Part shown: in pieces, positions 7,759 to 18,900 of the stretch
How the letters are laid out: each line of letters opens with the position of its first letter
How positions within the stretch are numbered: the stretch's first letter is position 1
From: Bacillus sp. S3
GTDB lineage: Bacteria; Bacillota; Bacilli; Bacillales; Cytobacillaceae
Direction: 5' to 3'
Assembly (NCBI RefSeq): GCF_005154805.1
Contig: NZ_CP039727.1
Span: forward strand, 2,849,501-2,913,500
Length of the DNA stretch: 64,000 bases
Position numbers and translations under genes: made by a program
Notes under the pieces: model-generated
What the model was told of the DNA's origin: nothing
The model's input: the letters and a program-made list of their open reading frames with translations, nothing else
The model's database searches: none

Positions 7759-8760
7759 TTAAGCACCAAGTAATGGCTGGTCAAAAGCAAATAAGGCTTC
7801 ATTAATTTCATGAATATTGTAGTTAGCCTGCTGAATAAAGTATTCAATAATAACATCGAATTTACTGCTGCGTGACAAGGTATAACCAGCGGTCGTCAGC
7901 AGAGCAATCGTTTCATCTACATTTAAATGTAATGCAATCGCAAAAGCAACGGCAGTTTTCTTTTTTGGAGTGTAATCGATGCCATTCCGGATTTTAGAGA
8001 ATAATTTCCGGTCAATGTTTGCCCTTTTATATGTCTCAACATCTGTCATTTCCTTTTCATCAATTAAACGAAGCAGCCGTTCGGAAAAAGATTCATCCAG
8101 TTGGTTCAATAAGTTTTCTAATGAATAATCAGTCTCTTTATATAGGGACTCTTGAAGAATTTCAACTTCTTGCCGTTGTTCCAATATAAATGGTTCTTCT
8201 CTATTACGAGTAAACGTGCTTTCTACAAGCTCGACATAATGCTCATCAATAAATTGATGAATGGATGTAAATAACTTCTTGCTTAAACAAAAGGATTTCT
8301 TGTCGAAAACAACAAGAAAAACGTGCATATCATGATGTAATAAAAATGAACCGATGGTGGAAACCGCAATCTGTAATGCTTCATCTCTTGGATAGCCGTA
8401 TATGCCAGTCGAAATCAGTGGAAAGGCAATTGATTCACATTGGTGTTTTTTTGCCAGCTCTAAGGAGTTATAAAAAGATTTCTTTAACAAAGCTGCTTCT
8501 TGATGGGAGCCTCCTTGCCAAATTGGCCCAGGTGTATGAATAATATATTTTGCATCCAATTGAAACCCATCAGTAATAACGGCTTCCCCCACCTTGCATT
8601 CACCAATTTGATTGCATGCTTCTTGCAACTTACTGGTGCCTGCTGCACGAAAAATCGCTCCGCAAACACCACCACCCATTTTCAATGACGTATTCGCAGC
8701 ATTCACAATTGCATCTACCTTCATCTTGGTAAGATCATGGCGAACAATTTCTAAGGGCAT
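7759..8760 (-). CDS. Macrodomain protein with C-terminal helical domain
   Basis: Residues 1-165 form an ADP-ribose-binding macrodomain: VNAANTSLKMGGGVCGAI (19-36) and the loop STGIYGYP (117-124). Related enzymes remove ADP-ribose from proteins or O-acetyl-ADP-ribose. Residues about 200-333 are a helical region with an arrangement like an Xre-type DNA-binding or adaptor domain (RKLFSKIRNG, AVAFAIALHLNVDET). A long charged linker joins the parts. The gene lies about 78 nt upstream of the VWA gene on the same strand, so the two proteins may work together. The ATG at 8760 has GGGAGG nearby. Confidence 0.85.
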   Translation of the reverse strand: MPLEIVRHDLTKMKVDAIVNAANTSLKMGGGVCGAIFRAAGTSKLQEACNQIGECKVGEAVITDGFQLDAKYIIHTPGPIWQGGSHQEAALLKKSFYNSLELAKKHQCESIAFPLISTGIYGYPRDEALQIAVSTIGSFLLHHDMHVFLVVFDKKSFCLSKKLFTSIHQFIDEHYVELVESTFTRNREEPFILEQRQEVEILQESLYKETDYSLENLLNQLDESFSERLLRLIDEKEMTDVETYKRANIDRKLFSKIRNGIDYTPKKKTAVAFAIALHLNVDETIALLTTAGYTLSRSSKFDVIIEYFIQQANYNIHEINEALFAFDQPLLGA

Positions 8761-8867
8761 AATTTTTTCCTCCCTATTTTAAGAACTTTTACTACGTGAA
8801 ATGGCACCTGGCCCCCTTATTTCGATCTATTGTTCTAAAATCTTACAGTATATAAATATTAATAGAA

Positions 8868-9623
8868 TTAATCTTCATATACTTTGTGGGATTGATATTT
8901 AAAACCCTGGTACTGATAGTTTTGCCTTCTGTACATTTCTCTAGGAGTATCTTCACCATCCGCGACTAAAATGATGGTTTTATTAGAAAATTGATCCATA
9001 ACAAATTTCTGCAATCTGCTTCCTATGCCCTTTTTCTGAAAGTTTTCATTAACAACCAAACCGTCAATTTCCGCTGTGTTTTGCTTAATAATAATATCTA
9101 CCGATCCTGCCGGAGTACCTTTATATGATGCAAGCAGCTGCTGAATATTCGGATTCTTAAAATTTCGTTTATGCAATTCCTGATTTTGATTTGCAAAGTC
9201 ACGCCCATTCTCCAAATCTTGCTGATATTGTAATGTAAGAAAGGACTCAAGATTGTTATCAGACAAAGTATGAATCTCAATATCTGGATTTTCTATTACT
9301 GAAGGAAATTGATTAGGTTCAATCGCATATAGTTCGAGAAATCCAATTTCATAGCCTGAATTATCCATGTAATCAATTAGTTCTTCAGCAGGTTTTTCAT
9401 TTGGAGGAAAATAAAACTTTAGGTGGTTTTGACCATGTTTTAAATGGAATTCTCTTAAATAACTCTCTGCCTTTTTAAATTCTGTCAGAGTCGGAATCTG
9501 TTTAAACTCTATAAAGTTACTATCATATCTAGTTAACATTTCTGGATAATGTATCTGGCTGTATAGATTATTTTCAGATATGACATGACCAAGCGTATAA
9601 ATATTTTCAAATGTTATTTGCAT
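8868..9623 (-). CDS. GNAT-family N-acetyltransferase
   Basis: A protein of about 251 aa. The C-terminal half carries a GNAT acetyl-CoA fold, with EIDGLVVNENFQKKGIGSRL giving the Q/R-x-x-G-x-G/A signature and a downstream Y-x-x-x-x-Y-Q-G-F strand. The N-terminal half is a second, poorly conserved GNAT-like domain. The acceptor is unknown. I chose the ATG at 9623 because AAGGAG lies 8 nt upstream. The longer frame, to 9686, runs through a palindromic repeat and is unlikely to be translated. It follows the BREX locus on the same strand but is separated from it by that repeat. Confidence 0.82.
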   Translation of the reverse strand: MQITFENIYTLGHVISENNLYSQIHYPEMLTRYDSNFIEFKQIPTLTEFKKAESYLREFHLKHGQNHLKFYFPPNEKPAEELIDYMDNSGYEIGFLELYAIEPNQFPSVIENPDIEIHTLSDNNLESFLTLQYQQDLENGRDFANQNQELHKRNFKNPNIQQLLASYKGTPAGSVDIIIKQNTAEIDGLVVNENFQKKGIGSRLQKFVMDQFSNKTIILVADGEDTPREMYRRQNYQYQGFKYQSHKVYED

Positions 9624-9655
9624 TTTGTTACTCCTTCTTTTCGAAATATAGTGCC

Positions 9656-9695
9656 TGACCCCCATTGATCTAACTCTTACCTCCATCGGGGGTCA
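9656..9695. repeat. TGACCCCC palindromic element after the BREX locus
   Basis: The arms TGACCCCC (9656-9663) and GGGGGTCA (9688-9695) enclose a 24-nt interior. A second motif, GTGCCACAAGAACCGTCCCC, follows at about 9706. It fills the gap between pglZ and the GNAT gene and probably ends pglZ transcription. It is a member of the dispersed family found in this window. Confidence 0.6.
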
Positions 9696-9735
9696 AGCCT
9701 AACTTGTGCCACAAGAACCGTCCCCATGGTCACCA

Positions 9736-12285
9736 TTAAATACTATATAATTTTAGCTCGTACTCTTCTTCTGCGTATATTTCGGTGGTTCGTCCGGAAA
9801 CGTCCTCTAACTTTAATACACATACATCCCCAGTTCGATAACGGTCTTCAAGCAAATGAAATACGACATCTGTTTGGCGTCCGCTTACCTCACCTTCCGA
9901 ATCGAAAGTAATTGTTATCTCATTCGAGATTCGTTCATTGTTACGGTAAAATGCGGCCCGTAATGTTCTTGGATATAAGTGGGTTGAAACCTTCTCCTCT
10001 TGGAAAAATGGGACAATAAACATATAACTGGTGATCACTTTTTGAATCGAGGCGATACGGACATTTACTCGATCTTCCTCTGCCTTTCGCGCTTTTCCTT
10101 TCATTTGCCTGTACTCTATCAATGGGATGATACACTCTTGCGGCATAGCTCCTCCGTGAACAAATCGCAAACCGCCGCCTGCGGTAAACCGGTTTAATCC
10201 TTTGGCAATAACCGCTTCCTGCTCCAGCCCTAGATATTGTAAGGAAATCTTCACGGTTCCTTCAGGAGTATTCAAATTATTTCCTATTGCAAAGCGCCGG
10301 TTGCGATCAAAGACATCGCCATTAATACTTTCTGTCTTCTGGTATTGTTCGACAAGGGAGGTTTGATAAAGAAAGCCGTGATCACTTGTCAGGTAAATCC
10401 TTCCTGCTTCATATGTTCCGGTCAACTTTTTGACAGCTGTTTTCAACCGTTCCAATGTTTGTGCGACTGCTTCATACGTATTCCCTTCTGTCTTACTGGA
10501 GTCACCGATAGCATCAATATTGTCATGATATAAATAGACGACACGCTTACCCTTTATTAACGCTAATCCCTCTTCTTTTCCTAATGGAATAAATTCATCC
10601 AGCTTTAGTGCAACAGAGTCAGGCTCATTTAATTGTAATATTTTATTACGATTGTTTAGACCTTTTGTGGAAAATCCATCGACAAATACGGTGCCATCAC
10701 TTGAAATTCCGGTTATTTTTCCGGGAAGTAATGAGGCCATTCCGATTTGCGTATAGGTTGGTAAGGTTGCCTGCATAGGTATTAGCTTTACTTCTGCATT
10801 CAATCGCTGACTAAAATGCTGGGTTAGTTCATTTCCAATTTCAAATCTCATTGCATCGGAAATTACCACAAAAACCCGTTCTCGAGATCCCTCTATCAAT
10901 GGCCGTATGATGGTACGATAAAAGTTCTTCTGCTGCATTATGTCTTGCAGAGGCCAATTAGCTTTTAATTCCGTCTCAATCAAATCATCGGTATAACGAC
11001 TCAGTTCCATTAAATACCGATTTTCATACCAGAAGGTCAATTGGTCGAATAGCACTCGGTATTCTTCTACACCGGATTCACTCATAAAGGTGTGTTGTAG
11101 CTGACGGTAGGCTTGGTCGATATTAAAATCTTTCTCTGTATATCGATGAAACCATTCTAGTCCAGACTTCGGTGCATCATTTTTTTCAAACACTTTCAGC
11201 CACTCATACAAACAAAGAGCTTTCTCTAACAGCTGATATTTTTGAAAAAAACGTGTTTTATACCAATAACTCTTACTGCGTTCAGAAAGAATGCTTCTCC
11301 ACTCCGTTACCACAATTGTTTCATTTAAAAGGAGTTCATGTAAAACTTCTAAGATCTTCTGTTCAACCACCGCAAATGTATCGCAGCGTAGAAAGGCTTG
11401 GTAGGTATGCTGTTCAACATCATGTTCAACATTCCATTTCTGTTCCAACTGATCTAAAATATGTTCTAATGACATTCTTTCCTCAGACTTTAACCATTCT
11501 TCAACAAATACCTTGCAAATATTAGGAACTGTGGATTCATAACTAACAGATATTACTTTCTCATCTATAATATGTGCGGCGTAATGCTGAAACACAATTG
11601 TTTCGATGATATGTGCTAAGCGATTTCCCCCATTCTTTGCAATGCCAAAATACTCACCCACATAGGTAAAAAATAATTCCTTATCTATGTACTTCTCAAT
11701 TTTTCCAAGTTCCTCATTTGAATCTGATAAATTCCCACTAGATAAAACGCTTTTTAAAATATCTTGTGGATGAATAGTTCTTGCATTACATAACACAGCA
11801 AGCGTCGTTTGCTTTACTTGATCAATCGTGGGTTTATTGGGAAGTAGTTTCTGAAACTTCGCAACACGCTGTTTGTTTTCAAAAAACTTGGCATGATCTT
11901 CAAGAAATTTGCGAATGGGTAAATGTTCTAAACGTAATTCCTTCATGCGAATAGCAATTTCATCCGCTTGAAACTCACCGTATTTACCGCTATAAAGCAA
12001 TATATCAAATAAGAAATTATCTTCATCCTCCGGCTTGGCATATGGCGCATATAGCAAATAAGAATGATCGGTATCCTCAATTTCAAGTAAAACTTTTGTC
12101 CGAAAGGAACTGTCCCGATCTAGGTGATGCACTTTTATTTGTTCTTGTTTTAGAACCGCTTCTATCTCAGAAAAATCGCGTCTTTCACTTTGGGAGTCAT
12201 ACCAAAATACAAGCGAACGATGTGCTCCGTTGTTCTCCGCCTGCTGTTCCCGAAATAGTCGCAGCAGTTCTTCAGTAATATTCAT
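9736..12285 (-). CDS. pglZ: BREX PglZ, alkaline-phosphatase superfamily protein
   Basis: An 849-aa PglZ-type protein, a core component of BREX phage exclusion. The alkaline-phosphatase-like domain is visible in the C-terminal half: VFVVISDAMRFEIGNEL gives the first metal-site aspartate and LTSDHGFLYQ the second. The helical N-terminal part is typical of BREX type 1 PglZ. The precise reaction is unknown, but PglZ is required for methylation and for defence in studied systems. I use the ATG at 12285 (MNITEEL); it lies about 30 nt after the expected transcript start of a promoter at 12325-12353. The longer frame to 12405 would run through that promoter. It is the last BREX gene here, with no brxL behind it. 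Confidence 0.92.
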   Translation of the reverse strand: MNITEELLRLFREQQAENNGAHRSLVFWYDSQSERRDFSEIEAVLKQEQIKVHHLDRDSSFRTKVLLEIEDTDHSYLLYAPYAKPEDEDNFLFDILLYSGKYGEFQADEIAIRMKELRLEHLPIRKFLEDHAKFFENKQRVAKFQKLLPNKPTIDQVKQTTLAVLCNARTIHPQDILKSVLSSGNLSDSNEELGKIEKYIDKELFFTYVGEYFGIAKNGGNRLAHIIETIVFQHYAAHIIDEKVISVSYESTVPNICKVFVEEWLKSEERMSLEHILDQLEQKWNVEHDVEQHTYQAFLRCDTFAVVEQKILEVLHELLLNETIVVTEWRSILSERSKSYWYKTRFFQKYQLLEKALCLYEWLKVFEKNDAPKSGLEWFHRYTEKDFNIDQAYRQLQHTFMSESGVEEYRVLFDQLTFWYENRYLMELSRYTDDLIETELKANWPLQDIMQQKNFYRTIIRPLIEGSRERVFVVISDAMRFEIGNELTQHFSQRLNAEVKLIPMQATLPTYTQIGMASLLPGKITGISSDGTVFVDGFSTKGLNNRNKILQLNEPDSVALKLDEFIPLGKEEGLALIKGKRVVYLYHDNIDAIGDSSKTEGNTYEAVAQTLERLKTAVKKLTGTYEAGRIYLTSDHGFLYQTSLVEQYQKTESINGDVFDRNRRFAIGNNLNTPEGTVKISLQYLGLEQEAVIAKGLNRFTAGGGLRFVHGGAMPQECIIPLIEYRQMKGKARKAEEDRVNVRIASIQKVITSYMFIVPFFQEEKVSTHLYPRTLRAAFYRNNERISNEITITFDSEGEVSGRQTDVVFHLLEDRYRTGDVCVLKLEDVSGRTTEIYAEEEYELKLYSI

Positions 12286-12324
12286 TTGACACCAACTCTC
12301 ATCATACATAATCTTCATTCTTCT

Positions 12325-12353
12325 AGAATAAAAAAGAAAACAATGATTGTAAA
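12325..12353 (-). promoter_or_regulatory. Sigma-A promoter for pglZ
   Basis: On the minus strand, TTTACA (12353-12348) and TATTCT (12330-12325) are separated by 17 nt. They lie just after a terminator-like hairpin and about 40 nt before the pglZ start. This suggests that pglZ forms its own transcription unit. Confidence 0.6.
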
Positions 12354-12363
12354 CTAAAGCGAA

Positions 12364-12392
12364 CAAAAATGGATAGAGTCCTTGCTCTATCC
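12364..12392 (-). terminator. Terminator between pglX and pglZ
   Basis: On the minus strand GGATAGAG and CTCTATCC form a perfect 8-bp stem with a 6-nt loop, followed by ATTTTTG. It lies immediately after the pglX stop codon and would end or attenuate the upstream BREX transcript. Confidence 0.7.
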
Positions 12393-12401
12393 TTCTGGAA
12401 C

Positions 12402-15400
12402 TCACTTAATCTTTGCAAGTACATTTTGCATCATTGCGTAGTTCACAACGACACCATCATCAAGATCAAGGAAAATCCGCCTATTCGCAAGCTCTGCCAA
12501 TTTCCTGTCAAAGTCAATTAACTCTTCTTGCTGGGCTTTGATCGTTGACAGATGTTTGTCATAACGTTTTTTCGTCGCAGCCGAAAGGTTCGGGTTCATG
12601 AGATCTTGTTCCAAACGTTTTTGTTCCTGACGCAATTTTTCCTGCAGGTTCTGAACATAAGAAAAGCGCATTGTTGCCAATGTTTCTGGCGTATAGCGAT
12701 GCAAGTAGAACAAGGCACGGAAACCTTTCTTGTTTCCTGATTCCACCATCCAGTAAATTGGCCGTTTTTGATAAATCCTGTAATGATCGGCATAAAATTC
12801 ATCAAAGAAATACCGGCGTAGGCGCTCTACAGGAGTTTCATTTGCTTTCATGACCAATGACTCGGCCAGCCAGCGAAGATTTTCGGCTAAACTCTCTTGT
12901 CCGAAAATAAGAACTAACAACTCTTGAAGTCTTTTTACTACATCGTCTTCAAAATACTCCGAATCTGTAAGTGGAATAATTCCATCTGAATCCGGTTGGA
13001 AGGACGTATATTTTCTGGCATCCCAGTTGCCGCCTGCAAAAGCTAATCCTGCTACATCTAAAGAATAGCGTCCCATCATCAGACCGATACAATAGGAAAG
13101 GAAGCTCCTTGCATCACGTCCACGATCTGCAAGTCTTACGCTTATCTCGTCATCCGTGACCTTAGGAGTTAATTCATCTTGTAAACCATACAAATCAATG
13201 AAGAATTGATTTAAGGATTCTTCATTTTGCTGGAGTTGCCGGAATTGGTTTTCAGAATGTTTTTCCCAGTTTTCATAGCATTTCTCTAATTTCGTTGCCT
13301 GTTGATTGTATGTTAGGAATGGATGTTGTTTGAAATCCCAAGATGTTTCAAATGAAATCCAATCATTTTTGGCAAGATGAATATTCTTATCCACGATATT
13401 TAAGGAGTTTGTATCATTTAATTTAACAGGAATTCTTGCAATAATTCCTTGGTCAAAATTTATTGTTGAAGACAATTGTTGTGTGAACATACTTGTTAAT
13501 TTAGAGTTCAATAACCCTAATAAAAACTTTAAATACTTATCAGTGAAAACCATCATTCCCGCATTGCTAAATATAAAACCCTTTGGCGAATAACGAACTG
13601 AGAATCTCGAGCTAGAAATCGCCGTCCATGTTAACCCTTCCTTAAAATAATATTGGGTATTTTGCGGTCTTGATTTAAGTTTCCCTTTCGAATCAACAAA
13701 GTTTTTAATTTCCCATCCATTATTCTCCCAATTCACAACATAATCCTGGTTGCCGTACCATTTCCTGTATTCCCCGCCCTTATTATAAGGGAACCATTTT
13801 CTTTTACCTTTACATGCATCCTCATTGCTTTCATAATGAAATCCTATTTTATCTATTATTACCTCGTACCATAAACGTATGAAACGATCATTATCACTAG
13901 TTTGAAGTCCAACTCTTGGCTCAGCAATTTCCGCTAATTTTGGATTGTTTTTAAAAATGTTCCGTACTTGTTTCGAACTCCAAAAGGCAAAAGGTGAACC
14001 TGGTATGGAATAAAAATCTTTACTATCCGAGGTATAGCGATATGATACAGCTTTTTCTACGGCTTCTCTAACTTTAACAGGCTGAATCTCTGTTCCCTTA
14101 AATCCCTCTAAACGTATATACTCTCCCTTTGTGTTTCCTTTCTGGTTTTGAATAACAAACGTACAAATAGGTACCGTTGCTTCAGAAAATGCTGAGTACT
14201 CTAATTGGATTAGACTTGAGATACTTTGATTAGCAATAATATATTCTCTTAATTTTTCATGAGTAGCGATAAACATCCATGTAAAAGGAGTCATTAAACC
14301 GGCAAAACCATAATCCGTTGTCAATTGAATAGAACGATAAATAAATGCCGAATATAAGTCTGACTTATATTCTTTATAATTATCATTCAAAAAATTCTTT
14401 AAAATTGGATTATATTTATTATGATAAGGTGGATTTGTCACTACTGCCTCGTAATTTACTGCCAGAAGATATGCTTGCTCTATTAACGGAAGTAAGTTCT
14501 CCTTTATTTCAATCAAAACGGCTTCCTCTAGCAAGTTAGTTGCCTCTATGCTAGATGAATGAATGAAGTTCATAAACTTCAAATAAAAAGAAGCAGCTTC
14601 TTTCGGAACAATAAGTGAACCGAATTGTTTTGCATTTTCAAATTGTTTTTGTAAGGAAGTAATCCAGCCTATATCACCCGCTTTATCTGCCATAAAGCGG
14701 GTTGCCTCTTCAGATAATGGTTTACTATCGTTAAATTCAAGAATGTTCAGTTTTAAATTAGTTGCCTTTTTTAAGAATCTTCGGTACTTTTCCTGCCCCT
14801 TCATCATTAATGCAAAGCATGCGATTTGGACAGCCCGTTTATCAATGTCCATCCCATATAGATTTTTTTCAATAATTAACCTTGGAATATCACGCTCTGA
14901 ATACCCGGCTTCCAAATACATATCATAAAGTAAATCAAATGCATAAACTAAAATATGACCCGATCCACATGCAGGGTCAATTATTTTTATTTCCTCTAAA
15001 GATGCAATGCTCGGTGTTGGCAATCTTTCAGATGATTTTAAATAATACGCCCATTGTTTAGCAAGTTCATTGTCGGGGTTCCAGTGATCATACAGCTTAC
15101 CTAAAGAATTTTGAACCATATACTCTACAATCCATCTGGGAGTAAATAACTGGGTAACAACAGGTAAGTCTTCTTTTTTTACTGCATTATTTTTTAGTCC
15201 GCCAACTTGTTCTTTTTTCTCTGACATATAGTACTGATAAAGCCATCCGATTACTTCTACCTCTTGAAAATCCTCTTCTGCCAATTCGGTCACTAATCTA
15301 TTGATTAGGGAATCTGCATGCAGCAATGACTGCTGTAATAATAACTCCGAGTAGTCGGCTAATTTTTCGAATAAAAACGGCATTATCTCGCTCAGTTCAT

Positions 15401-15866
15401 TACATTGGGCAACTAATAGCTTTCGATATGCTTCTTCTTGATTCCCTTGGGTAATTAAAGATGCTAATTCCTGTTTATTAACAGATAGATCCGTAAACTG
15501 ATATTCCGTTAAAATATCTGGATCCACTTTCCCTTTCGTTTCACTGGATAACACGCGAACTTTGGAAGGAAGATCATTATGAACTTCCATAAAGCGAATC
15601 GCAATAAGCCGGTTGAACCATGTATAGGCCACCTCTTCAATCACATGATCGTAACCTTTTGTTTTTAACTCAGTTAATAACTTCTCAATTCCTTTTTTAT
15701 AGGTAATGGGGTGTTTTATACCATTTACTTCTACATAGTCAGCACCAGTTAATAGTGAAGGAATGCTGTTTTCGGTAATTCCAAAACTTTGTGCCCGAAG
15801 TGAAATTTGATTCCTTAACTCATTTCGAGCATAAACCGCAAATTCTCTTAAAGCCTTTTTGTTCAT
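12402..15866 (-). CDS. pglX: BREX PglX adenine-specific DNA methyltransferase, copy 1
   Basis: A 1154-aa type IIG-like N6-adenine methyltransferase that marks host DNA in BREX. Motif I DPACGSG is at 297-303 and the catalytic NPPY at 478-481. N-terminal residues 1-260 and the last 250 residues closely match the neighbouring second PglX. The stretch between NPPY and about residue 850, which should hold the target recognition domain, is largely different. The ATG at 15866 (MNKKALREF) is preferred to the in-frame TTG at 15878, because it aligns exactly with the start of the other copy. All motifs are intact, so both copies should be active. Confidence 0.93.
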   Translation of the reverse strand: MNKKALREFAVYARNELRNQISLRAQSFGITENSIPSLLTGADYVEVNGIKHPITYKKGIEKLLTELKTKGYDHVIEEVAYTWFNRLIAIRFMEVHNDLPSKVRVLSSETKGKVDPDILTEYQFTDLSVNKQELASLITQGNQEEAYRKLLVAQCNELSEIMPFLFEKLADYSELLLQQSLLHADSLINRLVTELAEEDFQEVEVIGWLYQYYMSEKKEQVGGLKNNAVKKEDLPVVTQLFTPRWIVEYMVQNSLGKLYDHWNPDNELAKQWAYYLKSSERLPTPSIASLEEIKIIDPACGSGHILVYAFDLLYDMYLEAGYSERDIPRLIIEKNLYGMDIDKRAVQIACFALMMKGQEKYRRFLKKATNLKLNILEFNDSKPLSEEATRFMADKAGDIGWITSLQKQFENAKQFGSLIVPKEAASFYLKFMNFIHSSSIEATNLLEEAVLIEIKENLLPLIEQAYLLAVNYEAVVTNPPYHNKYNPILKNFLNDNYKEYKSDLYSAFIYRSIQLTTDYGFAGLMTPFTWMFIATHEKLREYIIANQSISSLIQLEYSAFSEATVPICTFVIQNQKGNTKGEYIRLEGFKGTEIQPVKVREAVEKAVSYRYTSDSKDFYSIPGSPFAFWSSKQVRNIFKNNPKLAEIAEPRVGLQTSDNDRFIRLWYEVIIDKIGFHYESNEDACKGKRKWFPYNKGGEYRKWYGNQDYVVNWENNGWEIKNFVDSKGKLKSRPQNTQYYFKEGLTWTAISSSRFSVRYSPKGFIFSNAGMMVFTDKYLKFLLGLLNSKLTSMFTQQLSSTINFDQGIIARIPVKLNDTNSLNIVDKNIHLAKNDWISFETSWDFKQHPFLTYNQQATKLEKCYENWEKHSENQFRQLQQNEESLNQFFIDLYGLQDELTPKVTDDEISVRLADRGRDARSFLSYCIGLMMGRYSLDVAGLAFAGGNWDARKYTSFQPDSDGIIPLTDSEYFEDDVVKRLQELLVLIFGQESLAENLRWLAESLVMKANETPVERLRRYFFDEFYADHYRIYQKRPIYWMVESGNKKGFRALFYLHRYTPETLATMRFSYVQNLQEKLRQEQKRLEQDLMNPNLSAATKKRYDKHLSTIKAQQEELIDFDRKLAELANRRIFLDLDDGVVVNYAMMQNVLAKIK

Positions 15867-15903
15867 TTCATCACCCAATTTTGGAATTCATTTTTAGAGA
15901 ATT

Positions 15904-15923
15904 GGTCAAGGTTAGCCTTGACC
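15904..15923 (-). promoter_or_regulatory. Hairpin between the two pglX genes
   Basis: GGTCAAGG and CCTTGACC form a perfect 8-bp stem with a 4-nt loop, directly at the stop codon of the upstream pglX and in the 57-nt gap before the next one. There is no T-run of note on the minus strand. It may stabilise or tune the polycistronic message rather than terminate it. Confidence 0.45.
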
Positions 15924-18900
15924 CTATTTTATCTTAGCTAAAACCGTTTTTAGCTTTTCGTAGTTAGCCGCCACACCATCATCCAAATCAAGCATGATCC
16001 GCTGGTTTGCGACTTCCGCCAGCTTCTTATCAAAGTCAATCATTTCTTCCTGTTGTGATATGTTAATTGTCACCTGTTTTTCATAACGCTTTTTCATTGC
16101 AGCTGAAAGATCCGGATTCACAAGGTCTTGTTCTAGACGTTTTTGTTCTTGTCGTAGTTTTTCCTGCAAGTTTTGTAAATAAGAAAATCTTATTGCAGCC
16201 AACGTTTCGGGAGTGTAGCGATGTAAATAAAACAAAGCACGAAACCCTTTTTTAGGTCCCGATTCAGCCATCCAGTAAATTGGCCGTTTTTGATAAATCT
16301 TACAATGATCAGCATAAAACTCATCAAAGAAATAACGCCGCAACCGTTCCACCGGCGTTTCATTTGCTTTCATTGTAAGCGACTCAGCAAGCCAACGAAG
16401 ATTCTGGGCTAACGAATCCTGTCCAAATAGGACAACTAACAGCTCCTGAAGACGTTTAACAACATCATCTTCAAAATACTCTGTATCTGTTAGCGGGATA
16501 ATGCCGTCTGAATCTGGCTGAATTGTTTTATACTTACTTTCATCCCAGTCCCCACCTGCAAAAGCTAGTCCTTCAACATCTAAAGAATAACGCCCCATCA
16601 TTAGACCAATGGTGTATGACAGAAAAGACTTTGCCTCTCGTAATCGATCAGCGAGCTCACTGGTCACATCTTCGTCCTGTACTTCTGAAATTAACTCATC
16701 TTCAAGCTCATATAGTTTAATAAATATTTTATTTAGTTCTTGCTGGTTAGTTTTTAGCTGATTGAACTGTTTAATTAAAGATTCTTCCCAATTGTTGTAT
16801 ATTTGTTCTAATAAAACGAGACTTTTCCTTGATTCCAATAATGGATGACTTGTAAAATCCCAGGAAATTTCAAAGGAATCCCAATCAGTCTTTGACAATT
16901 GAATACATTCATTTATGACCGGAACAGGCTCAGAATGGGAAATAGGTTTAAATGGCAAGGAACCGATATTCCCTGGCTGAAAGTTTAATGTTGGATTGAT
17001 AGCCTCAAGATAATGGGTTGCAACTTTAGAATTAAGAAAACCTAAAATAATTTTATCGGTCTCTTCATCTAGTGAAGTTAAAAAAGCATTAGCATCATCA
17101 TACAAGAAACCTGGGAAGGAAAATCGTGCAGAAAATTTATTCGTTGTTATTTTATTCCACAGGATGGCAGGTTTGAAAATATAATCTAAATTATGGTTAG
17201 TTGATCCCACCTTATATCCTTCACTTTTCATATGTAATAACTCATATCCATCATTTTCCCAATTTACGACAAAGAGGTTGTTCCCGTACCACAGCCGAAC
17301 TTGTCCTCCCTTATTATAAGGAAACCATTTTTTCTTCGATGCTTTTGCTTCTACACGGCTTTTAGCATCTTTATTAAACCTTTCATAAGATACTTCAAAC
17401 CAATATCTAATAAATCGGGGGTTATCTGCAGTAACCATACCTTTACGTGTATTACATACATTTGATAATTTATTATTATTATAATTTTTTAGCATTCTCT
17501 CAGTGACCCAATACGCAATCGGAGACCCGGGGATTCTTTGGAAATTATTCTGCTTTGCTTGATATTTATTCTCACCTAGCAAAAACATTTGTTCCTTTTC
17601 ATGCGTATTATTATATTTCACTAATCTATAATAAAATGCAATATGATCAGGGATCCTGATATTTCTTAAAACTAAACAAGTATTTTGAACAACTTCTCCC
17701 CCAATTTCCTCAAATGTTCTTGGTCCTAAATGAATCATTGAAACAATCGTTTGAGTTTTGATCATTTTTTTTCGTAAAGTCTCAAAACTACTTAAAAACA
17801 TCCACGAATGTTGATTTATAACTGCATGAAATCCATTATATTTTGTAAATAACTTGCACCGCTCAAAGAAGACTGCAAATAAATCGATTTTAGAATCTGG
17901 GTAGTATTTTTTCACATAATCATTCAAAGCTTCATTCATCCCTTTGGTAGCCATATAGGGAGGATTTGTAACGACTACATTAAATTCACTTGTAAGGATT
18001 AAAGCTTGTTTTAGCAAATTATCTATTTTACTTAATTGTTCAAATACTACAAAGTTTTCCAATGTTGGATTTCCCGATTCTTTAAGTGCTTTAACCTTTT
18101 CGAGATACTTTTTAAAATTTAGATTTTCTGGTTTTAGAATGGAGCCGTAGTTTTTTGCATCGATAAATGTACGAAACAAACTCGTTAACTCGGATTTTTC
18201 ACTATGATTTTCTCCGATTAATTCCGCTGCTTGGCTTATATTAATTCCATTTGACTCTTCAATAGAAAAAATATTCAATTTCGGAACTTCGCGGAAAATC
18301 TTTTTTGTTTTCTCGCGTGCCTTCATTAAAAGGGCAAAAGAAGCAAGTTGTGCCGCACGATCATCGATTTCAATACCATATAGGTTTTTTTCTAAAATTT
18401 TGGTTGGGATTTCCTTTTGTGAATAACCCCTTTCTTCATAAATTTTATATAACAGGTCAAAGGCATAAACTAAAATATGTCCTGACCCGCAGGCGGGGTC
18501 AAGAAAGGTAATTTCCTCTGGAGTTACGTTTGAATAACGCAATTCCTTTAGTTTTTTCTGAACGTCCATTTCTTGTTCTGCAGGTTCAAGATAATATTTC
18601 ATTTGCAAATTCAAATCGGACCCTGGATAAGATTCCAACCACATTTGTCCTAGTGAATTTTCTACCATGTACCGAACAATCCAATGTGGTGTAAATAATT
18701 GTGTGACTGCCGGTATATTTTGTTTTGTAATTTTTTTGTTCTTTTTTAGTCCAGCAAACACTTCATCCTTTTTTTCTGATATGTAATATTGATACATCCA
18801 CCCAATTACTTCTACATGCTCGAAATTTTCATCTTCTAACTCTTTTCCCAATTTATTAATTAGGGAGTCCGCATGTAGTAAAGACGCGGGTAATAATAAC

